Shown one piece after another: positions 1-10,581 of a stretch of DNA of 64,000 nucleotides. Numbering within the stretch: the stretch's first letter is position 1; each line of letters begins with the position of its first letter. Source of the stretch: Rhipicephalus microplus (taxonomy: Eukaryota > Arthropoda > Arachnida > Ixodida > Ixodidae); contig NC_134700.1 in NCBI RefSeq assembly GCF_043290135.1, forward strand, positions 236,085,088 to 236,149,087, read 5' to 3'. Below the pieces are notes generated by a model. The model was not told the origin of the DNA and searched no databases. It saw nothing but the letters and a program-made list of their open reading frames with translations. Position numbers and translations under genes: made by a program.

Positions 1-471
1 TTGGTATTACAGATGTGAATAGATGAAGAAGGTGTCACAGGTCTTGTTAATTAGGGAGGCGATCACCAGGCTAATTCCAAGGGCCAAAGTATCAGCCCCC
101 TGAAGTGCACAACGAAAGCGCGGACAATTTAGAAGTGGTCCTATTTGGCGTGCCAGCGGACGCCGGCGGCGCCCAAAGAACAACTCAGAGCCGAGAGTTG
201 ATAAACAAAACCAAATTATATTCTCAATGACGTATGCATGTGGGATGTAGTGGCCAGATACTGCACCGGGGTGGCCAATCCTTCTCTGGTGAGGGAGTGC
301 GTTACCGGCGGTGGATAACGGTGAGGCCACACCCCAGGCCTCTTAATGGAGTTCCATCACCACGCGGATTTTTTTTTAAAAACCGGTTGGGAACTGCGCG
401 GCACCGGGATTTGAACCATGGACGTTTTGCACGCGAGGCGGATGTTCTAACCACTACACCATTGCCGCCGG
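1..471 (-). mobile_element. tRNA-derived SINE-like repeat, minus strand
   Basis: Read on the minus strand, positions 471 to about 402 form a tRNA-like head. A GGCGGCA start pairs with a TGCCGC end, there is an A-box-like stretch (TGGTGTAGTGGTTAGAA), and a B-box (GGTTCAAATCC) lies at the expected distance. The D-arm resembles tRNA-Val, but the anticodon stem no longer pairs well, so this is not a working tRNA. The head is followed by a short A-rich stretch and then a body of about 200 bp or more. The left boundary is not visible; the SINE may end well before base 1. It sits directly against the LINE fragment that begins at 479. That it is a tRNA-headed SINE is a reading of box A, box B and the acceptor pairing; the family name is unknown to me. 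Confidence 0.5.
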
Positions 472-478
472 GGACGAA

Positions 479-1240
479 TTGCAACTCATGATTACGGAGT
501 TAGACAAGGAGAGCAGAAAGGTGGGTCTTAAAATTAATCTGCAGAAAACGAATGTAATGTACAACAACCTCGGAAGAGAGCAGCGCTTCAAGATAGGTAA
601 TAGTGCACTTCAAGTTGTAAAAGACTATGTCTACGTAGGGCAGGTAATAACCACGGAGCCGAACCACGAGATTGTTGTAACTAGAAGAATAAGAATGGGG
701 TGGAGCACATTTGGCAAGTACTCTCAAATTATGACAGGTAGATTGCCACTATCCCTTAAGAAGAAGATATATAACAGTTGTATCTTGACGGTACTTAGCT
801 ACGGAGCAGAAACCTGGAGACTTACAAATAGGGTTCAGCTTAAATTGAGGATGACGCAGCGTGCAATGGAATGAAAAATGGTAGGTGTAACCTTAAGAAA
901 CAAGAAGAGAGCAGAGTGTATTAGGGAACAAACGGGGGTTAAGGATATCATATAGTTGAAATCAAGAAGAGAAAATGGACATGGGCCGGGCATGTAGCGC
1001 GTAGACAGGATAACCGCTGGTCATTGAGGGTAACTGACTGGATTACCAGAGAAGGCAAGCGAGTTAGGGGTAGACAGAAGGTTAGCTGGGCAGATGAGAT
1101 AAAAAGTTTGCGGGTATAAATTGGCAGCATCAAGCACAGGACCGGGTTAACTGGTGGAACATGGGATAGGCCTTTGTCCTGCAGTGGACGTAGTCAGGCT
1201 TATGATGATGATGACGACGACGACGACGATGATGATGATA
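479..1240 (+). pseudogene. 5'-truncated LINE: RT C-terminal region, 3' end and TGA/CGA tail
   Basis: An open frame at 479-874 reads like the end of the reverse transcriptase of an APE-type non-LTR retrotransposon. It contains LKINLQKTNVM (after the catalytic palm), then VLSYGAETWRL and LRMTQRAME, a run common in arthropod endonuclease-reverse transcriptase elements. Past the stop at 874 the same homology continues in shifted frames (a GHVARRQD-like region near 990), so the copy is broken by stops and frameshifts. The 3' end (about 1130-1200) includes a stretch encoding W-N-x-G-x-A-F-V-L-Q-W-like residues and passes straight into a TGATGA/CGACGA microsatellite at 1203-1240. A short tandem-repeat tail is typical of RTE-like elements, so that clade is a guess. 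Two relatives lie at 23255-23570 and 46811-47110. The catalytic RT core and endonuclease are absent. Confidence 0.8.
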
Positions 1241-1439
1241 ATATTCTCAAATATGGCAGATCAAACGATACACAAATATGCACACTCGACAATAGCTGAA
1301 TACGATATGTTACCAATCAAACAGCGTACTACACAGTAGAATCAGCTACACTAGGAACAAAAAACACAAACAACAATACGCGCTACAATGCAATCACATC
1401 CATCGAACATCCAATACACTTAAAAACTAAAGAGTTCGA
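1241..1439. other. unannotated AT-rich spacer
   Basis: A short stretch between the LINE tail and the GC-rich block. I see no coding or repeat signal in it. Confidence 0.4.
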
Positions 1440-2320
1440 AAACTTATTCAGTCCAAAGTCCTTGGAAAAAACGTCTGAATGATACTCTTCCGAGAATCGC
1501 TCACTCAAAGCCCAGTGCTATTGTCGATCCGCTGCCCCCGAAGTTTCTCTTCCAGGAAACCTCGCGTCTTCAATTGGCTGCTCTCCAAGCACCAAACCTC
1601 GCTGTTAACACGTCGGCTTTCCACGCGTTGCGATTGCAGGACGCGTCTTCACTCTCTTGCGGTAGTCTCACACTATTCTTTTGCTGGTAGCACCAGCCTT
1701 CACCATTCAGGCGGAAACTCTCTTAACCACCTGCTTTATCACTAAGGACAAAGCCTTCGCCGATACGATACGGCGGAAAGACCCTACGCACACTTGCGCA
1801 AAACTTTAATCTCCTGTCTACGCACACGGGCGCAAACTTTCTTCTTCTCCTGCTTTGCCACTGAGGACAAAACCTTCGCCGAGAAGGCGGAACACCATAC
1901 GCACCCTGGCGCACTTTCTTCTTCTCCTTGATCTCCCTTCTCCACTGCTCGCTTAAATATCATTGGCGCTAGATTCCAGAAAATTGTAATCGTTTCGTCG
2001 GTGCGATGCACAGCCAAGGCTGGGGAAAGAGCGAGACGTTTCGAGGGCCGTCCGCGACCCGCGACGCAACTCGACATCGCCACGCCCCTTTCCTTCCAGA
2101 TCTTTCCAGGGCTTGCTCGGCGGCCGATGTAAGGAGGTTGGTCGGCAAAACTACGCTTCCGAGGCGGAGAGGGACGACGCGCCCGGGGAGTCTTTGGATG
2201 CTTGTTTTTTTTTCCTTAGCGTTGACCTTGAGGCTTCTCTCTGGTGCTTGGTCGCCAGAATTCGGCGGCGCGCTTTTTTTGAGCGCTCGTTTGTGACAGA
2301 AGGTAAACGACGCATCCAAA
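1440..2320. repeat. GC-rich repeat-like block with a ~119-bp tandem duplication
   Basis: This block is markedly richer in CG than its surroundings. It contains two diverged copies of a unit starting CCTGCTTT-ATCACTAAGGAC at 1730 and CCTGCTTTGCCACTGAGGAC at 1849 (119 bp apart). Each is followed by AACCTTCGCC and then GCGCA...CTTTC words, and a shorter third echo lies near 1696. Open frames on both strands share this sequence and look like shadows. The texture suggests part of a larger transposable element (an LTR or UTR), but no protein domain can be read, so the class is not assigned. Confidence 0.35.
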
Positions 2321-2814
2321 CATAATAATAATGACACGGTAGTCATGGACGGCATCATTGACCTCAACCTCGTAAGGTTGTGCTGATTTTTAAAGTGACA
2401 TATCAACATTTCTCATTTGTGCTTCACATATCATCGATTCCTACTGTACGTGGGATCTGCCATTTTTTGTTTTATTTTCTTCAAATAACAGCGGCCGTAG
2501 CGTCGCCGGCGCGTTTTCTCCAGCACATGGCGTTCGGCGCATTATTTGACCAGCTTTGCAGTTTTCAAGCTGGAACAGTCGGAGTGCTTTATTCTGTATC
2601 GATTTTAGTGAGAAATAATGTTAACGAAAAAAGAAATTCAATAGTATTCTGTATTTTGATGGAATGTCGTGATCACATTTAATGTTACATTTATCCAATC
2701 ATATGATGGCAACCTTCCGGCGTCATTTCCGCTCGCATTAGTTCTGGCGAGCGCCACTACGAGTTATGCAGTCGGCACCGATGTTTTGACGCGTTACAGG
2801 GCCCCTTTAAGGGG
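2321..2814. other. stretch with no supported feature
   Basis: Mixed-composition DNA with one 100-codon open frame (2380-2682) that shows no recognisable motif. I do not call it a gene. Confidence 0.4.
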
Positions 2815-2940
2815 ATGATCACTAGAGCACCAAGACGTAAGTGACTAGATAAAGATATATAGATAAATAGAGAAATAAATACGCAGATAGACGCCAAAAG
2901 TGCAAACAGTACGCAAAGAAATGTTTTGTACTAAAAAATA
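2815..2940 (+). repeat. tail fragment of the GATA-cored repeat family
   Basis: The run GATCACTAGAGCACCAAGACG followed by CTAGATAAAGATATATAGATAAATAG matches, in order, the GATCACGAGAGCACCCACACG-GGCTAGAAAGATAG region of the copy at 53505-54435. After the degenerate GATA tract comes an ACGC-AAAAGTGC-ACGCAAAGAAATG string like the family's distal end. Only this end is present; the tRNA-like block and other end are missing. Confidence 0.5.
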
Positions 2941-4039
2941 AAAACATGAAAGAAGGCACCAACGCTACAGAGCCCCTACTTTGTGGTAGCTTCCTCTGCA
3001 GTGCTGCAGTGCAAAGTATGACAGCGTCGCATGTATATGTGTCCTGCCGCACAGGGAACCTACAGTGCGTGGCTGTGAGACACCGATGACAAATCACCAC
3101 AAGAAACTTTAGCAGTTCCGTGTACGAGTACAACCGATGCGCAAAGCTTCTCAGAAATGGGACGCAAGCGATAATGCTTCTGATCTCGCTTCTGGTTTTC
3201 GTGAAGGTGGTAGGGTGGGGAGCGAATTTCGAGAGCATCTACTGTGCTTGGTGGCGGGAACGACTGAGCGAGTGAGTCTGCGGGGCACACAGTGTAGCGC
3301 GAGCCATCTGTCGCCGCGCATGCGCACCTGTATTGCTCGGCGCGCTTGCCCGGCGGAGGGAGCTTCGACGGCGACGGCGGGCCTAATGAGTTTCGCTCCT
3401 AAAAACGAGAACAAATTTCATCATATTCACGTATTGCAGTGTAGAAGTGATACTCCACCTCATTTGATTGTTTGGCAGTGTGCAGCCGAGATTGACCCAG
3501 TCGACAGAGGGGGTGCTCTACACCCCCAACAGTTCTCAATGGGAGACTAGGGCCCCATCCCCCCTCTAATGAGAGGTCGCAGCGCCGCGTCAGAAAACCG
3601 CACACTGACGTGCTGCAACGGATGCGTGTAGTCGGGTCTTGACGTCGTTAGCGCAAATCCACGCCGCTGAATGGTTCAGACAGCGACACATCGGCGAGTG
3701 GTAACGAGGATATCACACAACGTCTAAGCAAATAGAAATGGGTGAGCACAGGCTTTGACAGGGTCTCGCACCAGCGGAGAACGCGCCGGCTCGAGTATAC
3801 GCGCAGCCCTAGATTGTGATTTCGTCAAACCTGCATGTTAGATGGCGCTCACCTAAATCTGGCGGCTCCTTCCAGTGGACATTTGAAAACGTGTACACAG
3901 AAGATTTACAGGGCAGAGTAAACTCACCTTCGAAAAAATGGTGCCAGTATCCCTTCAACACGACTTTGTTTTATGCCGGGCTCCACCAAGACTTCACTAT
4001 CATTTGCGTCGTGGATGTGACATCGGTAAAACGCACACA
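2941..4039. other. unannotated stretch, GC-rich centre
   Basis: Positions 3130-3400 are GC- and CpG-rich and end in AATGAGTTTCGCTCCTAAAA, which resembles AAGGAGTTTCGCCCCTAAAA at 30870-30890, so part of this is probably an interspersed repeat. The overlapping open frames (3137-3550 plus, 3151-3414 minus) show no domain and I do not call them genes. Confidence 0.35.
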
Positions 4040-4277
4040 TTGATTGATATGTGGGGTTTAACGTCCCGAAACCACCATATGATTATGAGAGACTCCGTAG
4101 TGGAGGGCTCCGGAAATTTCGACCACTTGGGGTTCTTTAACGTGTACACAAATCTTAGCACACGGCCGTACAACATTTCCGCCTCCTTCGGAAATGCAGC
4201 CGCCGCAGCCGGGATTCAATCCCACGACCTACGGATGAGCAGCCGAGTACCTTAGCCACTAGACCATCGCAGTGGGG
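4040..4277 (-). mobile_element. Ruka: Ruka-type tRNA-derived SINE, near full length
   Basis: Minus-strand SINE with a tRNA-like head at about 4277-4200 (box A GGTCTAGTGGCTAAGG-like; box B GGGATTGAATCCC, slightly altered). The body follows, with the constant words GTTAAAGAACCCC, GAAATTTCCGGAGCC and CATATGGTGGTTTCGGGACGTTAAACCCC, and then an ATCAATCAA-type tail. The match to the other seven copies here is strong along the whole length. The name rests on my memory of the Rhipicephalus SINE Ruka. The head carries several substitutions, so it is an older copy. Confidence 0.85.
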
Positions 4278-6599
4278 CGCAAAACGCACAGAAACAGGTG
4301 ACAAATTAACACCAGAAGAAAAGGTTTCGTTGATTCGGATGACCTCATGGGTGTCCAAGGGGGTGCAAAACGAGCACTGCTCGTGGGCGACCTAGCAGTC
4401 AAACCCACCACCTGTCGGTCTGGGACAATAAGTGCCGTGTGCCACACCCATGCACCACCGACGCTCATTCATGAGGCTTCACCTATGCACTCTATATTTT
4501 TCAGAGCTTCCCTCTTTCACAGTGACTTCGGTCGGCGGGTGGCGGTGTCAACGTCTGGGATTGCTGAAGATTTCGGTGCACAGAGAGTCACGCCAGTGGG
4601 AAGCGGAACACCTTCTTGCGTTCCCGGCTAAGATACAAACTTTGCCTTTCGAGTTCCGTAAGCGTTGTGTGGTGTATATGCATGAGCACAAGTGTAGGTA
4701 ACCTTATTACTGGGGTGCGGACACCTTGGCATTTCTCTCCTGAAGTAGAGAAAATTTGAGTTAGTGCATGTAAAGTACCTGTGTTATGTTCCTGTTGCCG
4801 TTATTCTTGCGCAAGATTCAGCATACGCTGTATCCCTCAACGACCACAAAGATTAAATCATGATCTTCTGGCCTTAGTCATCGTGATGGAGATGTGCCAC
4901 CAGGCGCCACTGAGAGTGCATCAACGTCAAACCGTGCTGTAACTGTCAAACAACAATAGACATTGTGCGAGCTCTCATACATGAATGTCCAACAAACAAT
5001 CATGGTTCACTTAAATTGATTCCTATGATGAAGGGATCAACCATTTTTTTACACCTCGCTGGAGCGTCTTTTATTTGTGTAGTTCTTAGGCTAAGTAAGT
5101 GTACAGAGTCGGGTGGTTTTGTTGAAGTATCTAATAAAACCCTATGATATGCAGGGAGGAGGACTATGTGGATCAAGATTTACTTGACGGGAAGGTGGAC
5201 CTATGGATGCTTATGCTGCACACGCTGTTATGCGTCCTCACGATTTTCTCCTTTGTTCATATGTGTATAAAACTAGCACTTCTTACGTGTACATGCATAC
5301 GCGATCGTATTTGTTCAATCAGGTCACGTTGTACCAACAGCCTTTTCCGACTTGTATTTTGCTGGCGAAGATTTCTGGGCTGACCCACTGCTCTTCGACA
5401 ACGTGGAATGATGGCTGTTCCCCACAAGGAACATCGACAGTTCGACTGGGACAACTGTGGAAAAGATGATGAAAAATGTCAACTAAACTTCTCGTGCAAA
5501 TAGACTACGCATGCGTGTACATGCTTATTATTGCACTATAAACTGCGTATGCGTTTACATGGAATAAAACAATCATGACAAATGGCCATCCCGCACCAAA
5601 AGAATGTGTGACGCACTCGAGCTGGTTCACTTCATTGACTGTTATCGTGTTACTGTGCTTAATCTGCAGGGACTCGCAAGTGATGCGCGCGTTGTTTTAC
5701 TGTAAGCTTTTTGAGATGTACAGTGCGTTTCGAAATGGGATATCAATTTTTTTTTGTACTACAACAACCGGTATGTGCCATCGCTCGAGGTAATCGGGTC
5801 ATGTCGCGATGAATGTGAAATCAAAATATAATGCTGGCTCTGATCTACGCACTCGAGTCTAAATTACGCCATTATGGCGCACACTAAAGACGGTGGAAAC
5901 GAAAGTATATGTGTGTTACGCAGCCCCCAATCGTCTTGTTTCAATCTATCTGCACAGCCCACCAATCTGCACAATGCTGCGTATCAAAAGACGGAGAGGA
6001 GCACTTCCCGGCACTCTTTCGAGAATTAAGAAAAATAATAATAAGCGATCTACTTAGTGCACTGGCAAAACCCCCATATAGGATGTTCATAGGATACCCA
6101 TGCATTGTATATCACAAGGTTCGCACACTTCCATGCTTATGGCGCTGTCTGTGTATTGTTGACGCTGCCCTTTGTGATCGGCCCTTAATCAAGAGACATG
6201 GCGACTACCTGGCCTCAAACAGTTGATACTAATTAAATTTAAACATTTGGTTACACAGGCGAAAGCTATGAAAACGCCCTTCTGCGCACTTTTGCTCACT
6301 GATGGTTTGCTCACGGTCGTGTGCTATGCTTAGTTTATTTGTACGACCAGCGCGAAAATCTTTCCTTGATTATCGTTTTAGAGAAGTACGAAATTGTCAC
6401 AACAAATAGAAAAAAAGTGTGCATTATTGTGGTGGTTAGGTTCATTCCGTAACAAGGCGTGTGACGCGAGGAAGATTGAGATAGTGCGGAAAACAAAACG
6501 AAGTTATATTAGACGAGAAACACCCATTGCAAATACAGTACTAGACGCCGTGCACACACGCGGTTCACACCCTTAAGAAAAAGAGTAAAAAGTCTCAAG
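4278..6599. other. 2.3 kb without supported features
   Basis: AT-rich, with only short open frames that carry no motif. No tRNA-like head, TE domain or tandem array was seen. Confidence 0.4.
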
Positions 6600-7060
6600 T
6601 CGGTGCGTAGTCCGGTGCCTTGAAGTGGGACCCTCTGCTTGCTCAGATGAAGTCGTCGCTAAGGTGCACAGATCAGCGTCTCGCTACAGAAGGCATTGCC
6701 AGGCCTAGGTCTAGCCGCACACTGTCAGCTACGTCGGCTCACTCTGGACGTGGTCTGCAGCTTTAGTGTTCCGAGGACGCTCGCCGTGCCCGAGATGTCC
6801 GCAGGATCCCTCACCCAGAACGCCGACACGCCGTGCCCCTAGGACATTAACGGCTCGAGGACAGGAACCCGGCCACGTATTTGGAATTGCTGGCCCCGCA
6901 TCGGACGAAAGAGGGAAAAGAAAGAGTGCGAGGAGGGCGCCAGCGTCAGGATAGCTCGCGCGCTATTGGTTCCTCTCTGTAGGTGACGTGCACGCCTGTA
7001 GGTGACGTGCAACCCGGCCTTCTGAACCTCGTGCGTAGTTGCGGATTCGCCCTAGGCTAT
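6600..7060. promoter_or_regulatory. GC-rich block with duplicated TGACGT (CRE-like) motif
   Basis: A CpG-containing GC-rich stretch in an AT-rich neighbourhood. At its downstream end the sequence CTGTAGGTGACGTGCA occurs twice in direct repeat (about 6977 and 6995, 18 bp apart), each holding a CRE-like TGACGT, just after an inverted CCAAT-like ATTGG (about 6963). This could be a promoter, or a UTR or LTR of a decayed element. The 62-codon open frame in it is proline/arginine-rich and unrecognised. No TATA box or transcript evidence is visible, so function is conjecture. Confidence 0.25.
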
Positions 7061-7099
7061 TTTACGTCGTCTTGTCTGCGTACCAACAGCTCAGTTTTG

Positions 7100-7200
7100 T
7101 TAATGGTGGTGGTGATGATGATGATGATGATGGCCTAAACGAATGGCTCTCACGCAGTCTGGGGGATGGGCCAAGAAACGATTATTTAGATAGTGGATCA
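7100..7200 (-). mobile_element. putative 3' end of the minus-strand LINE, CAT-repeat tail
   Basis: On the minus strand a short segment containing TTGGCCCATCCCCCAGACTG runs into a CATCATCAT...CCACCACC tail (plus strand GGTGGTGATGATGATG at 7102-7130). A trinucleotide tail fits the 3' end of a non-LTR element. It lies just downstream of the truncated RT in the same orientation, so it may be the terminus of an internally deleted copy. That link is inference. Confidence 0.4.
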
Positions 7201-8715
7201 CGTATTACTTTTGTATCTAACAAATTAAAAAAAAGGTTAGGAGAAATCAAGTTTTACCAAGTTAGAGATTTGCAATCGAAAACCGCCTGCGCAGTTGTTT
7301 TTAAGAACTGGAATTATTTTAACAGTTTTCTAACTGTAATTAATCCATGAGCATTTCATAGAATGGTTAATTATAATTAATAAAATATCAGAAGCCTCAT
7401 TGAAAAGAATTTTTGACATTTCTGAAGTGATTCCGTCACCACCTGGACCAGGCTTTGGAAGCTCTTGCATAACCGTGTCCAGCTCAGCCGTGCATTGATA
7501 CCTCACAGATATCATCACTCTGTGTTATACATTTACTGTAAGAAGATAGGAAAGATGAGAATCTGTTTTCTAGATCATTCGCTATATTGCTTAGCCTTTG
7601 TTTGATTTCTTCGTCAGTTAAAACTGATGAATCTATGTTCGGACTAGGAAGAATTTTTCTACTACAGAGAAATTTGAAAAGCGCGCTCTTACTTTTTGGT
7701 TTTTGATAAAAAATCATAGTGTTTGGTGTCGTACACTTCTTTTACTTTAGTTACTGTGTGTTTGAATATAGTTCGGTAGAATTTATAGTCGCTCCAATGT
7801 TTTGGACACTGGTTATGTAGTAAGCTTTTCCAGGCTGCTTTTCTTTTAATCTCGTAAACAATCCGAATTCCACCAAGTGCTGAACGAATGATCTTTTTTT
7901 TTTGATTGAACAATAAATTCCAAACTTTTTCTAGAAGTTTCAAAAACATCACAAATTCGCTTTGATTTTTGTTCATCAGAAGCATCAGATAGTGAAGAAA
8001 TAGTTGGCACTAAGTAATTCTTGAATATGCTGTAATTTATAAATGTATCAGATTTTTCAACAGTGAATGTTACTGGGCAAACAATATCATAAATTAAACG
8101 AAGATGGACACTATAAGTAGCACTATCAATGGTCGACCAGGAAGATACAGAGAGACTACTGCTAGAGAATGTGAGATCAATTGTAGAGCAGGTTAGACCT
8201 CTCGCAAATGTGTAGGCGCCAGAGTTCTTTCAAGAGAAGTTTTTGTCAAATGAGCAGTTCCATAGTCAGTCACTACAAAAATCTGTTTTTGAACAACAGG
8301 AAATATGATCCGAATTAAAGTCCCCAGAAATCAGCATATCACGCCCGCAAATATTTAGAGCCCTGTCAAGATGGCTAGTACGCTGAAGACCGTTAGGGAA
8401 GTAAGTGTTTATAATATATATCAGAAAACATCCGGAAAGGACTAGCTCAACGGTTAAAGTTTCACAGTCTGGATCCATAACTTGAAAAAATATTTTCGCC
8501 TTATCTCATATTTTACCCGAAATAAATGTGATCAGACCTCCGCCTCTCGTAGGTCGGTCCAATCGTAAGCACCTGTAAGATAACAAATGAAATAATTTTT
8601 ACCTAGTTAACCAAGTTTCTTATAGTAATATTATATCTGGGTTGAATTGATTTATGAGACAAATTAAGTCTATGGAAGCTGCGAAAATGGAACGGCAGTT
8701 CTACTGAAGTACTTT
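7201..8715 (-). pseudogene. LINE ORF2 remnant: AP-endonuclease and start of reverse transcriptase
   Basis: The minus-strand frames, read 8715 to 7201, form the first part of an APE-type non-LTR retrotransposon ORF2 broken by frameshifts and stops. First comes the endonuclease: NCRSI at about 8715, then FNPDIILL and ETWLT (motif with the catalytic Glu) around 8620. Next are RGGGLITFISG-like residues, NTYFPNG, LISGDFNSDH (catalytic Asp/Asn) near 8310-8400, and TCSTIDLTF...SSW near 8180. A linker follows (7985-7500), then the opening of the RT domain: ELPKPGPGGDGI, KIIPVLK and CAGGF near 7250-7450. The RT palm with its YxDD box is missing. The gag-like ORF1 lies upstream in the same orientation. 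I place it in the broad I/Jockey/CR1 assemblage without choosing. Confidence 0.8.
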
Positions 8716-8859
8716 CAATGATCCTATGGTAAAGAGATTGCAGCAGTCGAAATTGCCTTCTCAGGCTAGTATACTTTCTTTAGAATTGTATTTGGCTGAC
8801 TTTTCTTTGATTTTTGTGATGGTCCTCTTACTCAATGCTGCCCGAGGAGCCTGTAGGGT

Positions 8860-10266
8860 ACTTGTAAATAAAAAATAAAAATAAATTTATTTTGAGGAAG
8901 AGGGGGTAAGTCCTCGCCAGCGGACGACATTGGTCTCTTTTGAGCCCTAGCAGTATGTTCTGCGTCTATCGTTTCCATATAGTGGATGGGCTGGTTTTAA
9001 GAAATAGGAGCAGAAGATGAGCTCGTTGACGCAATTTCACACTCGAGGATGGGCATATGACGTCTTTCCTCGTTAGTTAATTAATTTATTTACAGAGTAC
9101 CTACATCGCCATATAGGCAATACGTAGGGGGTGAACAAAAAACGATCAGTACAAAGGAATTCGTAGCAAAATACATAAACGCACATACAAACAACCCACC
9201 GTCAAATTTATCAGAACACTTGTGCTGGTTTCGGATTCAAGGATACAACACCCCGACCAACACACTGAATAACGGAATGATTTTTTTCCGAAATAACCTG
9301 TGAAATACTCTCTCCCAGGTTTGCTAAGAGCTGGTCCATTGCCTTCGTTACTGCCTTTTGCACAGCTGCTTCAATGATTGCCGTGAGAAATTGATCTGGG
9401 ATGACATTATGTTTAGCAGCAACTCTTGCATATCCAAATGCCCTTTGTTTTACAGTGATTGTCGCTTATCTCCTGGAACATCACTTTTTATTTATTATTT
9501 CCAGAATCTGTATTTCTGGGGCACGAGCTGAACAGTTGGAATAATCAGCGGCGTGATCCCCACTACACAGACAACACGCTCATCTTAGGATGTGCAAATA
9601 TTTGGACATGGTCTTCTCCACATTTTGCAGCATCGTGGGGCTGATTTACGTCCGCCTACACTGTGACCAAATTGCCAGAAATTTCGACACTGAGGTGGAC
9701 GCGGTGCTAGTTGATCCACTCTAAATACCAGTGGACATACCTTCATCTCTGAAGGGTATGTTGAACCCACAAAAGTGGCAATGACTGACTAAGTAGGCAT
9801 CCGGGTCTTGTCAACTACTCCACTACAGCGGTAGACTGCAATGACGCCAGCTGTCGACAAGTTCTTTGGAGTTTGTTGCCGAGTTAGACTTGCATCGATA
9901 CCTCTTACGATTCCCTTGGTGCAGGCAAGGTGGGTAAAAGTGAATGCACTCACCGGAGTTTTTGCGAACTTAGTGCATCCGAGTAAATCAGCAACATAGG
10001 CCTGGTCTGGTGACCTGCCCACAATGACTCCTCGACCGAACTGTCTAACATCCTATATCGTCTGGTATAAAGGAGTGGTAGCATGAAGAGGTTCCTGGAT
10101 GGCCTGAGGGTTGTTCGGACGAATAGAGCCTCCGCTGGAAGAAATCAAGGCCACCGGGATACTTGTGACTCTGCTGCGTAAGAAAAAAAAAATCCAAAGG
10201 TAGGTCATTGGATGGGAGAGATGCTGACCAAGGGGAAAATCCCCTGCCAGGGGAGTTTTTCGACAT
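8860..10266 (-). pseudogene. LINE ORF1 remnant: gag-like protein with zinc knuckles
   Basis: Read 10266 to 8860, three frames join into a gag-like ORF1 of a non-LTR element. A middle section (VADLLGCTKFAKTP..., 10010-9790) leads into MKVCPLVFRVDQLAPRPPQCRN, then a CCHC knuckle C-x2-FWQFGHS-x-GGRKSAPRCCKM and a degraded second one. After a frame change come CSGDHAADYSNC and EIQILEIINKK, and later AIIEAAVQKAVTKAMDQLL. In the first knuckle the second Cys is replaced by Phe-Trp, and stops and frame changes abound, so the product cannot be made. The tail of ORF1 (SAGEDLPPLP near 8900) lies ~180 bp before the endonuclease start. Co-orientation and order make ORF1 and ORF2 one element. Confidence 0.7.
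9075..9212 (-). repeat. possible inserted LINE 3'-UTR fragment inside ORF1
   Basis: Between two parts of the ORF1 remnant is a ~140-bp non-coding stretch. On the minus strand it ends in TAAATAAATTAATTAACTAA, resembling a short polyadenylated 3' UTR. Coding homology resumes on its far side. I infer a small insertion; no duplicated target site could be made out. Confidence 0.3.
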
Positions 10267-10335
10267 TTGCGTTAGCTGAAGGGTTCAAAGCTTTGCAGAA
10301 AAAACGCGAAGAGCGTAAAAGAGAAGTGCTGCTAG

Positions 10336-10580
10336 TGTGACGCCTTTCAGGGGCCATTCTTTTCCCAATTTATGTGCGAGAACCTTCTCTTCTTTATTCA
10401 AAGGGCGACCTTCAATGCCCCTTTATTTTCGTCATTTTCTAGGTGATGCGGCACTGTCGTCTGTTACACTCGCATTTTTCAAGTTACTACATCACAACTA
10501 TCTTTCCCTGCAACCACAAATTGTAAGCTGGGTAAAAGACGAAAGAGTAACGCCATTCAGGTGCCATTCTTTCCAAATTT
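10336..10580. repeat. 34-bp direct repeats 212 bp apart, upstream of LINE ORF1
   Basis: GTGACGCCTTTCAGGGGCCATTCTTTTCCCAATTT (10336-10370) and GTAACGCCATTCAGGTGCCATTCTTTCCAAATTT (about 10548-10581) are clear diverged direct repeats. They lie just 5' of the minus-strand gag-like ORF1. They could be tandem promoter monomers of a LINE 5' UTR, but the element's true 5' end is not visible. Confidence 0.45.
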
Positions 10581-10581
10581 T

